Source: Micrasema longulum (Eukaryota; Arthropoda; Insecta; Trichoptera; Brachycentridae). Taken from it: 64,000 nucleotides of DNA. The translations under genes were made by a program, and so were the position numbers. Below, one piece after another: positions 1-12,339 of the stretch. Each line of letters starts with the position of its first letter. Position 1 is the stretch's first letter. The DNA lies in NCBI GenBank assembly GCA_022494885.1, contig JAGVSM010000231.1, positions 1-64,000 on the forward strand. The letters run 5' to 3'. A model generated the notes under the pieces. The model did no database searches and was not told where the DNA came from. It was given only the letters and a program-made list of their open reading frames with translations.

Positions 1-1528
1 GGAAAATTATGTTTGCAAAAGATTCACGTTTTTAAAAAAATACATGTACATTTAATACCTACTTTCAATGCCCCTATCGCCGCCAGAGCAACCTTAATAC
101 ATGAGTCAATCTGTCTGTCCCCTTAATCTAATTTTTCCGATTCTGACGACAATTGGTTATGTTAGTTCATCAGCTTGTTGGTAAACCGGAAAAAAACAAG
201 TCCAATTGGGAAAACCAGAACCATTACCACCTCTCCACCGGCCAAATAATTAAAACCCTATTAACCCGAAAGAAAATCGCTTTAATCTCGCTCTATTTCT
301 AGCACCATCCTAGTCGAGACGAAAACATAGCATCAACTTATTTAAAACCTGACATCACCTATCAACCAATCAATCAACCAACCTTATTTACCCCTCGCAA
401 TATGAACACCTAATCTTACATATAAGGACAGCATCTTCAATAACACAACACGGCGGCGAAGGAACAGCCCAGCCCGACCCCCGACCGATACACACCTTCT
501 AGCCCTACTCATTAGTTTATTAGTAGAAAAACCCTCTTCCTTTTAAATGTTCAATATATGACTAAATAGACAACATATATATATTTTTAATTTTTACAAT
601 ATACATAAAAGGTAAAACAGAGTATTAAAAAAAGGATACAAGAATATAGTAATGAAATACAAATAAACAGTAAAAATACATATAAACAGTAAAAAACAAA
701 AAATCCCACAAAGGCATGGCCTATTCGTTGGTATACAGAAAGGTTTATGAATTTTATGGTTCTGTAATAAATAGGCAGGTATAATATTTTTGTGTAATAT
801 AAGAAAGAGAAAATAAAATATTCTGTAAAATATTAGATTATTTTTATTTATTTTATAGTAATGGACTTGCTTGAGCTCATTTGTTGGGTTGACTGGGCAT
901 TACCACGCCCTATGGTCTCTTTATAGGCCACAATTTTTTGTTTTACATGTCGGGAACGAAGACAAAGAAAGACATTGTTCTTATGTAAATGGATGTTTTA
1001 TGTACCATACTGTTAGTCTTGCAGAATATAATGTACCATACTAAAGATAAAATGCTGACTGGCTTTATCGCTCGTTGCTCTATTTCAGGTGAAATGGTTG
1101 CACGTCTGTGTGTCATTGATAAATAAACTATGACACCCATTTACTTTCTGCTGTCAAAACGGATATTTAAAAGAATAACTTCCAACTTATGAAGTTTATA
1201 TATGTTAACATTTGTCGACATCTAGATGTTGCGTCGCGTCTGCAAAAAAGACTAACAAAACATGGCTTAATAACACAGAAAATTAATACCAGTTTCAAAA
1301 TATTGAAAAAAATCTAACAACTCTGTATCTAGTACATGTTCAAATTTAATTGTTTTGTGAGTGTTTTTTTTTGTTTCGTATTTTTATCGTTGGTTGGATA
1401 TTGTATTTACATATAATATTCGAGATATGATCCTAAAAAAACATGTGTATTGAAAGAAGTGACTTATACGTGACTTAGCTTACTTGTACATTTTAGTATT
1501 TTTTCACAAAAAATGTTAATAAAAATCG
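1..1528. other. Unassigned; moderately GC-richer stretch at about 60-520
   Basis: Bases 60-520 are less AT-rich and unusually C-rich on the + strand, with short CGGCGGCG and CCCGACCC patches near 450-482. No open frame, tRNA or repeat family was recognised. An upstream noncoding exon or promoter of the Dpr-like gene is possible but I have no splice evidence. The remainder to 1528 is AT-rich with nothing recognisable. Confidence 0.3.
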
Positions 1529-1716
1529 TCAACATCAAACCCTTTTCCGCACACGATAGTGTATAGGGTACTGCATTGTAAAATAAAATGCAGCATATTT
1601 TGATGAACGCTTCAGAGACAATGAAATAATTTAGCAACATTAAAACACATGTCTCATGTCGACCTTCTCAGGAATCGAACCGAGAACTTTTGGCCTGCCA
1701 CTACAACACGAGGCGT
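1529..1716 (-). repeat. SINE-1 copy, internally deleted
   Basis: Read on the minus strand, the right end gives a tRNA-like head with a B-box GGTTCGATTCCTGAG, close to other SINE-1 heads (for example 30746-31003). The left end carries the family tail, with the variant CACACGATAGTGT hairpin and the GCACTGCATTG-like segment. Part of the body between head and tail is missing. Confidence 0.7.
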
Positions 1717-1850
1717 ATTTTTCACTTAATTTCTTTTTTCAGGATTTTCACTCGACAGTAGTCATCGAGTCGAAAACACTTTTTTTAAAACTGTCCTTAA
1801 TTTAATGGTGAGAAAGCGCTTTCTTATTTTGGATAAATATTTTAGATAGT

Positions 1851-2071
1851 TATAATAATATAAATATTTTATAGTTTTATTCCACTTTTATTTATAATTA
1901 TTTTATAATTTTTTTACCAGTGACCGGGTTTCGTCGTGACCGACATCGTCAGACTGGTGGGAGACTAAACAAATTTCTATGTTATATACAAGTGCAAGCA
2001 GGGGTTAAATAAAAAATAAAATAATTATAAATAAAAGTGGAATAAAACTATAAAGTATTTTTATTATTATA
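1851..2071. repeat. Foldback element with 55-bp inverted arms
   Basis: Arms 1851-1905 and 2017-2071 are reverse complements with only about three mismatches, sharing the stretch TTTATTCCACTTTTATTTAT. The spacer of about 110 bp is less AT-rich (for example GACCGGGTTTCGTCGTGACC). This is typical of a small nonautonomous foldback or MITE. The family was not recognised and no clear target duplication was seen. Confidence 0.7.
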
Positions 2072-2320
2072 ATTAAAATGCAGTTCCACCAAGAAATGTC
2101 AGTAGAAAAACTCATTATTTAAATATCTTAAGATAGCTTATAAAACTTCATTGTTTACAAAAATGCTTCTTTAAAATACATTTAATTTACCAGTACCTAG
2201 GACTAACTCAAGGAAAAACGACTAATCAATATCTTACACCACTGTGGAATTTTTTTTTTACTATTTTCACAATTTTATTTACGTATTCTTATTTTCTGTA
2301 TATAATTTCTGTAAAAATCG

Positions 2321-2617
2321 TTGTTTTTTTTCCCAAATAAAAATTAAAAAAACTTTTTGGGATTCAAAATGTATTGAACCATGATTGGGCACACTTTTAT
2401 TTTTCCTCATAACTTCGCCCTAATATGCGACTTAGGGTTTTTGAATGTAATCACCAAAAGAACTGTTTTTTTTTTTACCCAAATAAAAATAAATAAATTA
2501 AAAAACCTTTTTGGGATTGAAAATGTATTGAACCATGAATTAGCATACTTTTATTTTTTCTCAGAACTTCGCACTAATGTGCGACTTTAGGTTTCTGAAT
2601 GTAATCACCAAAAGACG
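2321..2617 (+). repeat. Tandem duplication, two units of about 150 bp
   Basis: 2321-2463 and 2464-2617 align along their length. Each starts with a T-run followed by CCAAATAAAAAT, contains TTTTTGGGATT and ATGTATTGAACCATGA, and ends GTAATCACCAAAAGA. The offset at the GGGATT motif is 154 bp. The short open frames inside are by-products. Confidence 0.75.
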
Positions 2618-4410
2618 TTTCTGAAACCTTTATTAGCGCCAGGACAATTCGGTTGATTCTCGTTTACTTTTTCCATTCTTATCTCTAACGCAATCCATTT
2701 CCTCCCGAGTCTCCACAATTCTACGTGGTTCTGTGGCAAACTATTAAGCCAATTAGTTTGGAATCCGGGAAAGCTTCCAGAAAGATCTTATTGCAAAAAT
2801 ATTCTCGTCTTGATTAAAATATATATTAATAGAGATGAAAAACCTCGTCGACCAGAGAATATGAAACTAATGGTTTTCTCTAACTTGGCATCACTAAGTT
2901 TTCAAAAACTGTCTAACATTTGGAATTTCGCTTATATTCAAACAAACATACGTTTTCAAGTATTTAATCCATTGATCTTTTTTTATGGAAAAGATTTGAA
3001 ATCTCAATAAATGTAAGATATTTCCCTTACTTGTGAAATCTTTGTTTAAAAAATGTTTTTTTGTCATGTTTCTCTGATAAAGATGGGAAATGTACCACGG
3101 GATGGATACAATCTTTAGAATTAGATACAAGGTAAGTAGAGAAATAATATTTATTTGGTTGTTTGGTTTTTCTCGTTATAAATTATTTTTTTAATTTCAT
3201 GATTTTCAAGACTGAATTAAATATTTTATTTCATCATGGAGAAATTTTAATCCAGTCTCTTTATTAAAACGATGATTATTTGCGCCATCAGATGGTATGC
3301 AAATCCAGATAAAATTTTATTATTTAGGCCCCTAAAGTGTTCAATTGCTCTAATATTTTAGTTTATTTTAGTTTTTCCAATATAAATTGAATCTCAGTCA
3401 TTACAATTTAATTAGTATATGCAAGATTTATAATATCAAAAGACTTAATATTAGTGATTTTCAACTTCCAAATTATTAATTGTTTAGAATGCAGGCTTAA
3501 TGTTTCATAACAGACTGCATCTAGTTATTTTCAAAAAAAAGTATCAGCTAGCGAAACGTAAATTAACATATAATGTATCGTTTAATAGATTCCGGAATGT
3601 TTATGGGCAATAGAATGATTTGAAAGGACCTTTAAATTAATAGTCTAAAAATGATTGATTATGTCTGTCATGTACGGGCCCGTTTTACACGTATCACGAC
3701 AATCCACTCCATCCGGTAAAATTACGGCGGGTGGATAATATTTTATTTTTTTTATTTTTTGTTTTATTAATTTAGTTTTTATTTGCGGGGGAATTTTCGC
3801 TAAAAAAAATCGATCGGAGATTAGTCGGCCTCAAAATGTAATGATTCGTGTGTTTACCTATCGATTGATAAATTAAATAATGGAAAAAACAGTTATTTAT
3901 AAATCCACCCTATGTTATCGGATGGTGCCGTGCTATGTTGAATGATTGACTAAATAAGCGGATAAGAATTTTAGCTATATTATTTAAATAAGTCAGTGAG
4001 TGAGTCATTTTCGTCTGAAATTTGTCATTTGAAGAACATTTGGTATAACACTGTCTGAATGCCGTGTATGAGGGAGAAAAGAGTTTAAATTTCTGGCATA
4101 TAACTTGAATCAAATTCATTTTATTTTAAAAAAAGTGTTGAAAATATCACAAAATTTTGGTATTTTATATTATCACTTTGGAAAGTTTCAAAATCTTATT
4201 TTAACGTAATATACAAAACGTAATGTGTCACACATCTATACGGATATCAAATCTGCGCTCACGAAAGTGTAGCCATATAAATATTTTATAGGGTGAGTAG
4301 GCCCTTTTTTAAATTTCCATATTTTTTGTTCATGTTTTCTCTTAAATGAAATATTTACATTTCCATTCGGTTATTATTTTTTAAAATTACACAACATTTA
4401 AATTTTGGGG
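2618..4410. other. Unassigned AT-rich intergenic sequence
   Basis: I saw no gene, RNA or repeat family. A small imperfect hairpin near 3700-3740 (ATCCACTCC with GGGTGGAT) is the only structure noted. Confidence 0.4.
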
Positions 4411-4424
4411 GCCATTTTTAACGG

Positions 4425-4535
4425 GTTGTAAATAACTCATTATTTGGAAATGGGAATCAGGTTGCGGTAGAGCTTGGTGCGAACCTCGGACCTCTGCTCT
4501 GTGAGTCCACGACAGTAGCCACGGGGCCACAACTT
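4425..4535 (-). repeat. SINE-C copy (tRNA-derived head)
   Basis: On the minus strand it reads GTTGTGGCCCCGTGGCTAC, then a B-box-like GAGGTTCGCACCAAG, followed by CCCATTTCCAAATAATGAGT and TATTTACAACCCGT. The same body follows the tRNA-like head at 11155-11285, which defines a family distinct from SINE-1 and SINE-B. Confidence 0.6.
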
Positions 4536-5767
4536 GATTTCATTTTATGTACCTACCTATTAACATTGACATATTTTTGAATTATACTCCAAAAAAACAA
4601 ATATCCTCCAAAATGTACAAAATTCAATTTGCGAAGAAAAAAAAATATCCTAAATAATTTTATTGACGTTACTTATTAGATTCTCTTTTTCGGAGTTTAC
4701 ATTAAGGAATAACTATACCCGATATAACCATTTATATTTGGTATAAAAAAAGGTTACGCTTCAAAATATTTACTATTTAGAAAAACTATAACTACTTAGC
4801 TTATTCCATCATTTATTTTTTAACCATGCAACTTTTTTGCGCACACCCATGAACAAGCTGCGTGCATTTTTAAATTCTAACATGTAATTAGTATTAGTTA
4901 CAAAACAAAACAAACTAAAGAAACGTCAAGCGTCTAACAAAATTTAAATCTATCAAAATCGATGATGGTATTTATTAATTGACGTATTATTTAATTTGTG
5001 TTGTGTTGTATACTCGGAATTCGTTATAAAAAACAAGCTGAAAATAAAAAATATTCTCTTGGCGTCATCAGACTTTTGAAAGATAATATCAAATGTAAAT
5101 AAATAATGTCAATTGTTAGATATTACAGCACTCACAAATTACTGACATAAGCATCGACATTGGTCATAAAAACAATAAATTGTTGTTTAATGTTAAGACG
5201 ATTAAATGAATGTAAATTTAAATATGTAAAAATCTTAAATAAATAAGGCAAATAAAAAAAAAAACATTGTTAAAATATCTGCCAAATCAAATTTATTAGA
5301 ATAAAATCAAGATGATGATTACTTTTACACTCATAAATTATATTTTACTTTAAAACTTCTGAAAAAAAGGCATATTTTATAATTTTTTTAAATTTTAGAT
5401 AAATACGATCCATTTAACAAAAACAAAAAATGGCATATGATGGTTCGCGGGTTTTTTCCAGCGTTTTACCACGTTGGACCCAGGTATAAGCGTGGAATAA
5501 GTAACTATAGTCGCTATCACAGCTTTATACCAAGTACAACTTTATGCGAGGCTTAAGAATTTTTAATATACTATTCTTGTTCCACCACTATGCCTAGGCA
5601 TAATTTTATACTAACTTTATAAGTAAGGCCCTTCATGTCTTATAATTATTATGGAAAACGTATATAGCGCCATTTTCGTAATGTAATACCTCAAGGGCGC
5701 GTTACAAAGCCATTCATAAAAATGTATTTTTTTGGATAACGGATAACTTGTACAGCGCATCCGAGAT
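4536..5767. other. Mostly unassigned AT-rich sequence; possible Helitron interior after about 5450
   Basis: Nothing recognisable to about 5450. From there the sequence is less AT-rich, with GGCC-type words such as AAGGCCCTTCA at 5628, which may belong to the element ending at 6234. Its 5' end was not found. Confidence 0.3.
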
Positions 5768-6234
5768 CATAATTAGCCAAGACCTTTGGAACAGATTCAC
5801 TAAGGCCCACAGGGCTAATTATATGAGGCTCAATGGGCCAAATGAACTAGCATGTTGGCTTTATGTTGATAGCTGACTGTTATTATTTTACATCACAGAT
5901 TCTTCGATATTCCATGTTAATTGCTAAGTAACCGAACATTACGTGTAGAAATCTAATATATTTTATCTGAGAATTTTGTGTCGTTTTAGTAGCTTCATAC
6001 TGAGGCACGATTTTTTCTTTATCACATTTAGAATGCTCCGAACAAAAAACAAATATGAAGCCCAAATGGGCGAAATTTTAAGGTGCTCAAGATCCTAACT
6101 AACCGAGGCCAGAGGCCGATCAAGTAAGGCCCGCAGGGCCGTAAAACGAGACCCGAATGGCCAATTACACGAGGCTCAAAGAGCCGAATTCCTTAGCATG
6201 GAACAGTCCGCGATAGCGGACTGTCGCCTGCTAG
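5768..6234 (+). mobile_element. Helitron-like 3' terminus with serial hairpins
   Basis: The right end has the signature of a Helitron 3' end. A 9-bp stem-loop ACAGTCCGC-GATA-GCGGACTGT (6203-6224) is followed after six bases by CTAG (6231-6234) and then host T. Before it lie several short palindromes: GGCCAGAGGCC, GGCCCGCAGGGCC and GGCTCAAAGAGCC (6105-6190). A diverged copy of the same block occurs at 5768-5875 (GGCCCACAGGGC, GGCTCAATGGGCC). Helitrons end in CTRR a few bases after a hairpin and insert at AT, which is established. No Rep/helicase coding was seen, so this would be a nonautonomous copy. The 5' TC end was not located. Confidence 0.6.
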
Positions 6235-7330
6235 TTATGAATAATTGTATCTGATTATGTTTGTAAACGGTAGATATTGAAATAATTTTTAAAATTTTTT
6301 ATTCTAAAAGACAAGTCAAGAAAGTTTTATTTTTTAATTTTTCCGATTTCTTAAGTAAATTTCAATATTTTATGTATTGAATTTAGGAAAATAAGGAATG
6401 TCTAAAGTTTTAGATTTGTACGTGAAAGCTTGTGTAGTTTTGAAACCAGTCGGTTGAAAAGGTAAAACTTTGTGGTTAAAAACAGAGTTGTTTTATATTT
6501 ACTTTATTAAAAATTTACCTTTTTTAGTAACAAACAAAAAATATTCAACATTTTATAAACACACAAAACAAATACAGAAAAACGTAAAAAAATAATTTAC
6601 AAAACATGATTTTACATAGGTAGGATTAAAAATAACATTTTAAACGTTAAGCTATGTATATGAGATAGTCTTTTTACACAGCCAAAAATTATATTTAACA
6701 TATTACGGTTATATTTCGCCATAAAACGAATAGCTCGTATCTAATTTGAATAAAATCTCCCTAAAAATACAAACGTGAAATAACTTCATTGTTCCGGAAA
6801 CCATTTTTTTCATCACAAAATAAAATAAAACCACGAAAAGCCCTTTTCCCTAAAATACAAAGAAAATGGTGTTAATAAAACTGCTCCTGCAAAATGACTT
6901 AACCCTTTGAAATTTTTCGTAATTTTAGGAAAAATTGAAATTGTAAATAAGTATTGAGTTACCCTTAATCATCATTTTTTTAGGCGCAAATACGAGTAAA
7001 ACGTTTGTAAGTATTTCGGTAGAGAATTAAAAAAAAAAAAAGATTTTGGCATAAAATATCAGTCAAACCTTTGTTTGAGTTTAACTTATATATTTTTTGA
7101 CCATCGAGCACTTTTGTCAGGGCTGGCACTATAAAACAATATACAAATAATGTCAACAACCGATGTTATCTCGTTTGCAACTCAAGAAGTAGATGAATTT
7201 AAGAAAGGAATGATGTATTAAAAATAAATACATGCAATTGAATCTTGAACCTGTGAAAAAAACAGAAAAATGGATAATGGATCATAAAGAACATTCTTAA
7301 AAAAACCTTTGAGGTATTCAACATAAGGTC
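6235..7330. other. Unassigned AT-rich sequence with one family C end
   Basis: At 6425-6475 a single copy of the family C motif (GCTTGTGTAGTTTTGAAACC then AGTCGGTTGAAAA) is present. The rest shows nothing recognisable. Confidence 0.35.
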
Positions 7331-7394
7331 TATTCGAGTTGAGGATATTGTAAGTAAGACGAGGTATAAATTAAATGAGGCCAAAAGAATTCCA

Positions 7395-7930
7395 CAAAAT
7401 ATAAACAATCGCCCACGAACACAATTGAACTGTTTTGTCCCACTTGTATAAACCACTTTCGTAAAAAAACAATATAGTGTATCAAAAAAATATAAAATGA
7501 TTTAATTCCATATATGAAAGACTCAAAATGTAAAACAAATTTTGAAATAAAAATACGTGCACATATAAAAATCGCATAGCGTAGCAAAAGATTTTAAAAA
7601 AAAATATGGATACTAATAAACGCATTACTTTACACATATTATTCATATTCTTATGTATTAGATTACTTTTTTTTAATGTTTTACTACATTATTTATGTTT
7701 AAGTAACATTATACATATTATATACTTTATATTTATGAAAAAATGATAATTAAATTTTCATATTTAATTTGTTATACATTTTCAATAAGAAAAAAAAGTT
7801 TTTTTGTTATTATTATATATGTATAGAACTACTTATACTTTAAAAGATAAAAAAATATCCATCCCAGAACAGGATAAGCCATGTTAGATGGAAACTATCC
7901 TAACCGGAGGACGCTCCATATTTATTTTCT
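7395..7930 (+). pseudogene. LINE ORF2 C-terminus and 3' UTR, decayed (family J)
   Basis: Between 7405 and 7600 the + strand, read with frameshifts and stops, gives fragments NNRPRTQLNCF, KKQYSV, MKDSKC and FEIKIRAHI. These match the intact C-terminal peptide of the minus-strand LINE at 51831-52040 (NTRSATQINC, RKKQYNV, KKFEIKITAHI). Downstream, 7865-7910 matches the shared 3' UTR word seen in inverse at 51515-51560 (GATAGATGGAGACTATC-like). This region of non-LTR reverse transcriptases lies beyond the RT domain near the protein end. The piece is 5'-truncated and non-coding. Confidence 0.65.
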
Positions 7931-8039
7931 AATTCACTGGTTTTATAAAGATTCCCTGGTTTTAAATATATTATGTACATTTTGCAATAAATTAATAAAA
8001 CAGTGATAAATTTATAAAAATGTTATAAATAAATTTATG

Positions 8040-8290
8040 GTTTTCATTAAATGTTTAATCTCGCAACTCGGTGTATCATGTTAAATATAAGCTTTCTGTA
8101 TAAAATTGTTAATAATATAATTTATAATCCACAAAACACTGTCGGAACCATTTTGTATCAAGTCCCAGTCTGTAGAACTCATTCTGTAATTTTTGAAATT
8201 CTACGCCCTCAGTCCAATTCAATCCAACGAAAAACAGCGCACTTTAAAGAATATCTCAGTCTAGTGAATAATTTATTAAAAATATAAATC
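8040..8290 (+). pseudogene. LINE reverse-transcriptase C-terminal fragment
   Basis: An open frame of 78 codons (8051-8287) contains FLYKIVNNII, then QVPVCRTHS and ILRPQSNSIQRK. This pattern (FLYK.. followed by .vP.r.tR and a basic block) is typical of the region downstream of the RT domain in Jockey/CR1-type non-LTR elements. No catalytic motif is included. It lies just after the 3' UTR of the fragment at 7395-7930 in the same orientation, so it is a separate, 5'-truncated insertion. Confidence 0.55.
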
Positions 8291-9754
8291 TTTGTGGAAA
8301 CAGAATGAGAGAAAAGGAGAAGGGGGATTTCAAAATTTGTTTCCAAATAGTTTTCTTCCTTTCATATATATATTTTGTATAATTACTTATTTAACTTTAT
8401 TACATAATAAATGACTAAAATTGTAAATTGATGTTGACCATCCGGTTTATAGTAAGGAATCTGAAATTTATAAAAAGAGAATTGAATCAGAGAAAAGAAT
8501 AATAGATTTTTTAAAGTGAAAAGTTACAAAAATATTGTTTTGAAATGAATTCTAATTGCGAAGAACTGGAAGTATCATTGTATAAATATAAACCACGTTT
8601 GCTGATGCTAAGTGATGACTTAATAAATAAAAACAAATGAAGTAATGTTTTCGGGATGCATGACTGTCAGATGTGATTTGTTAAGTCGGCATACAGGAGG
8701 CGTAATGATCGTCATCCGAAGTAAAATTTCTTTCAAGATAATTTCAAATGAGGTTTTGCTAGAAACAAATCTAACGATGCTCGTTACAAAAGTTAACAAA
8801 ACATTTATAACATGAACATTTGTAGTGGTATGTCATTTTCCAAATCATGACCTTAATTTTTGATTGGATTTCTTCGGAGATTGATGTCAAAAAACTTATT
8901 TGCACGAAAGAAAAAATAACTATGCATCATCAAAAAGAAAATTAGAATTATGAAAGATCTATAAACAAGGTAAATAATAGAAAATATCGATTTGTGATGA
9001 AAGTAAATGACAATTTTATGCCTACTTAAAAAAATACATTTAAGAAAACTAACCAATAATGGTATACAACAACCCTCGGGCCAAATTCAGAAACAGAGAG
9101 ATGACGCATACAAAGTTGCTCAAAGAATTCAATAAAGTTATGAATGGAAAATACGAAAAAAAAATAAGGAGACGTAATGCGTCTGAATTTAATAACTTTT
9201 AATAGGAGGACGAGATGCAGGACTTTGCTGCAAACCAATCCCCAAGATTGAGACTGCAAAGAAGAATATAGTCACTGAAATTATTTTCGTACATATTGAT
9301 TGTAGTGTGAGTTATAACTAGTTTTGAAAGTTTTTTGTTTAAAACTATCCAAAAAAATACATTACAACTAACTTTCGTGTGGCTGTGATGGCACACTAGT
9401 CTTTATACGATATGCGATACGAGACTTGATATATCTCTACTTTAAAAAAAAATATGAAGTTGTATTTTTTGTATTCTTCAAATAAACATTTTCACACCGG
9501 ATTTGGAAAGTAAAATTTGTATGAAAATGGATGAAGAGTAGGTATCATGAAGTTAGAACTCACAATAAGGAATACATAGACGTTGTTTTGTGGCCGGTGT
9601 TTGAGTGAAAGATAAGATAATACGCTGTAAGATAATCGGTGTAATTTTTATTTAAAATTTATTTTGCTACATTAGGCTAAATTATTTATTAATTTTTATA
9701 CAATACAAGTTGAACCGCGCAATGCTTTGCTATTGCAAGATTTGAGTAGATACT
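8291..9754. other. Unassigned AT-rich sequence
   Basis: I recognised nothing here. Short minus-strand frames between 8853 and 9396 overlap each other and have no recognisable domain. Confidence 0.4.
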
Positions 9755-9890
9755 TGTTTGCGTATATTAAATGAACACAATCCAAAGTTTGATATCAATT
9801 AGTGTATTTAGTTGAAATTAGATAATTACAAACACATTATTATTTTTGTGATTCGAATTACATAAATTGGGAGGATATGCGGTGAAAACA
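9755..9890 (+). repeat. Dispersed repeat family E, copy 1
   Basis: It shares ATTAAATGAACACAATC, then TTTTTGTGATTCGAATTACA and GAGGATATGCGGTGAAA, with 44372-44505 in the same order and orientation. The type of element is unknown. Confidence 0.65.
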
Positions 9891-10097
9891 AAAGTTTGGC
9901 CTGTTCTAGCAAAATACATTTTAAATCATAAACATGCAAGTAATTTAACTAGCGTGCACTCCTGTTAACTGCCAATAACCGATTGATTGAATGAATGAGA
10001 AAAACACAAACGGCTGATGCTTTCCTTGTACTACTTGTAACAATGCAGACTGAAATTACTGTAATTTAATAAATTTATAATGGTTTGATATTTTCAG

Positions 10098-10192
10098 CGA
10101 TCGGGTTTGGGGAGGGAAAGGCGGGCGGCCCCCGTGGGGTAGGGGCGCGCCCCCTGTCCGAGCCCCCAAGGGCTCCAGTCCCCGTGGCCAGC
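10098..10192 (+). other. 5' UTR part of the signal-peptide exon, Dpr-like gene
   Basis: A pyrimidine-rich acceptor (TTTTCAG, ending at 10097) is followed by an abrupt switch to GC-rich sequence that runs to the ATG at 10193. The contrast with the AT-rich flanks supports a real exon. The frame upstream of the ATG has no stop back to the acceptor, so a longer N-terminus from an upstream exon cannot be excluded. The Met at 10193 is preferred because a signal peptide begins exactly there. I could not identify the promoter or any earlier noncoding exon. Confidence 0.55.
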
Positions 10193-10244
10193 ATGGGGCG
10201 ACATGTGGTGCTGACGCTGGTCTTCAGTGTCCTCACCGTCACTG
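10193..10244 (+). CDS. Dpr-like Ig-superfamily protein, exon encoding signal peptide (partial gene)
   Basis: ATG at 10193 opens 17 codons, MGRHVVLTLVFSVLTVT, followed by one base of codon 18 and a consensus donor GTAAGA at 10245. The peptide has a basic n-region (Arg3, His4) and a hydrophobic core, as expected of a secretory signal for a cell-surface Ig protein. The exon ends in phase 1. This matches the phase of the exon starting at 55937, so G plus AT gives Asp18 and the frame continues without a stop. GC content is far above the surroundings. The link to the downstream exons is inferred from phase, strand and the absence of any other candidate gene between them. Spliced RNA would be needed to prove a 45.7-kb intron. 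Confidence 0.7.
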
Positions 10245-10674
10245 GTAAGAGCTAACTAAAAAATGAAAGAAGTCATGTTTATCAAGTAATTATTTTTGTA
10301 TGTTTCGAGGGTTGAGCAACAAAATGCACTTGTATCAAGAAAATAAGACACAAAAGAAAACGCTAAATTAAACAGTGAGCATAATTAAATAGCAAGTGGG
10401 AGCATATTGCAGCAAAAAATGAGTCATAATTTATTTTTAAATAAATTAAGGGGTATGATAAATATATCAATAGATGAAAAAATAGCATTATAGTTTGAGC
10501 AAAAATAATAGAAAAAAGAGTGTTGTGCATAGTTAGTGCTACAGACTAGCAAATATAATAAATACATATTTCTTGTCACGCGAAAGAGGACATTAAGATT
10601 TATTTTGGAGAGTAGGTTAAAAGAGTATACTTTATTTTTTAATATATTTTATAAAATAGCATAATTCCGATTTT

Positions 10675-10890
10675 TGAGTTTGTCCAAACGTTCGTAGACA
10701 AAAGACTGGATTACACGCCCTCGGGAGTCATGCATACTAGTATGTGAAATAATTCAGTCAGATAAATTTCTTCACAACAATAAAGGTTTCAGCTCTTTAA
10801 CTTCACTGAAATCAACAAATGGAAGAATTGAAGAAATACGGATGTTCAAACATAGGCAAAATGGTAAATGTTACACGTTGAATGGATTTT
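10675..10890 (-). repeat. Family A foldback element, partial copy
   Basis: Starts GAGTTTGTCCAAACG, then TAGACAAAAGACTGGATT, and further in has AAAGGTTTCAGCTCTTTAAC, CATAGGCAAAATGGTAAATG and TTACAC. All are hallmarks of family A (see 62721-63345). Only one arm remains. Confidence 0.65.
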
Positions 10891-10965
10891 TACCTGAGAG
10901 TAGCCATCAACAACGACCGTTCAGGGTTCTGGTTCTTTCACAGATTAATCATTCACCTGAATATT
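10888..10965 (+). repeat. Repeat family G, copy 1
   Basis: TACCTGAGAGTAGCCATCAA then GGGTTCTGGTTCTTTCACA. Related copies are at 61670-61750 and, partly, 63915-63990. The type is unknown. Confidence 0.5.
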
Positions 10966-11144
10966 CAATATGTGTAATAAATAAACTGAAATATTTTTAA
11001 GAGTTATAGAAGAATTACAATTTATTATAATTATAAAATATTTTTAGCGGAAACTGTTTTTTTTTATTATTCCGTTCACGCACCTAATGTTTGATATATA
11101 ACTTTATTGCTGCACTAACCGCAGTGTATCTTGAGACATAAATG

Positions 11145-11290
11145 GATCGGGTTGTGGTCTCGTGGCAAGTGTCTCGGATTTACGGCTCAAAGGTTCGTGG
11201 CTCGAATCCCACTCTACTCTAACTCGATTTCCATTTTCCAATAGTTAGTTACTTATAACTCGTTGAAAATGAAATATTCTGGTAAATCAT
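11145..11290 (+). repeat. SINE-C copy (tRNA-derived head)
   Basis: The tRNA-like head GTGGTCTCGTGGCAAGTG is followed by a B-box GGTTCGTGGCTCGAATCCCA, then CGATTTCCATTTTCCAATAG and TAACTCGTTGAAAATG. This matches the minus-strand copy at 4425-4535. It is not a tRNA gene: the acceptor stem does not close and it continues into a SINE body. Confidence 0.6.
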
Positions 11291-11299
11291 ACGAACGCA

Positions 11300-12330
11300 A
11301 ATATTTATTTTTATTAAAAAAAAAAAAAAACAGTCTTGGGTTTTAGGTGCCAGTCTATTGGTCATAAAATATTGCTGAGAAAAAAGACCGCTTATTAAAA
11401 ATAAATAACGTACGTCATTAAAAAAATTCCATTCAAAACGGTTATTTACTTCTCGTAGAATCGTTGGTAAATTATGAGAAAGAAATTATTTTATGTAAAA
11501 TAAAAATATAATAGTCATAATATTATATTGTTTTTGTTGTTAAAATGTGTAAGTTCAAAGATTGATTCAACTTTATTATCTGAAAAATCATGTAGATTTC
11601 ATATTCATGCTAAAATACTGAAAAACAAACGATTCAAAAGCTATTTACAACAAATTTGATTGAGAAATTTCAGCCTTCGAATTTTGAGGTTTCACCGCTT
11701 TTATATTTAAAAGGGTGTTGAAATTTCAGCCGAATTCGGAAAGTCCTAATGTGTGACAAGAGACTTGTTAACTCGGGGTAGGTCACCAGTCACTAGAACA
11801 CAGCCTTGTTCCACGTGACAGGGGTTCTCCATATAGACTGAAGCCGTTTTGAGGGGTCGGGTGGCTCTATAGAGTAGGGGTGGCATATCGATATCCCTTA
11901 CGGCGAATTTCACGGTTTGTTTTGATGACTATGCCTAATTGAAAATTCCCAGAGTCGTTTTGACGTTAGACCCAACCTAATTGGCGATAAATTTAAAAGA
12001 GAGACCCGTTACTTTTAGCTTCTGAATTGGTGGCATGAATAATCGATTGAAAATAATACTGTTGAATGAATCCTGATGATAATTGAGAAACTAAAAGTAC
12101 CGAAGTTAATTTTTTTTCTTTGAACAAAGTAGATTTTTTATTATTTGCTTTGGCTTCACCTTGATCTTGAATTGAGTCTATGTGCGCAATAAATATAACT
12201 TTACCCTTGTCAATAATAAACGTAAACGAACCCAACTAAGCACCAGCTTTTGGATTTGTTTTGTAAATAAATCGCAATTTCTCGTAAAAAATAATATTTT
12301 GATGTTTAATGCGTTTCTTCTTAAAAACCT
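11300..12330. other. Mostly unassigned; less AT-rich block at 11700-11980
   Basis: A scrap resembling the SINE-1 body occurs at 11345-11375 (TTAGGTGCCAGTCTATTGGT). Bases 11700-11980 are richer in G and C but have no open frame, tRNA or known repeat signature. Confidence 0.3.
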
Positions 12331-12339
12331 TATTTATAA

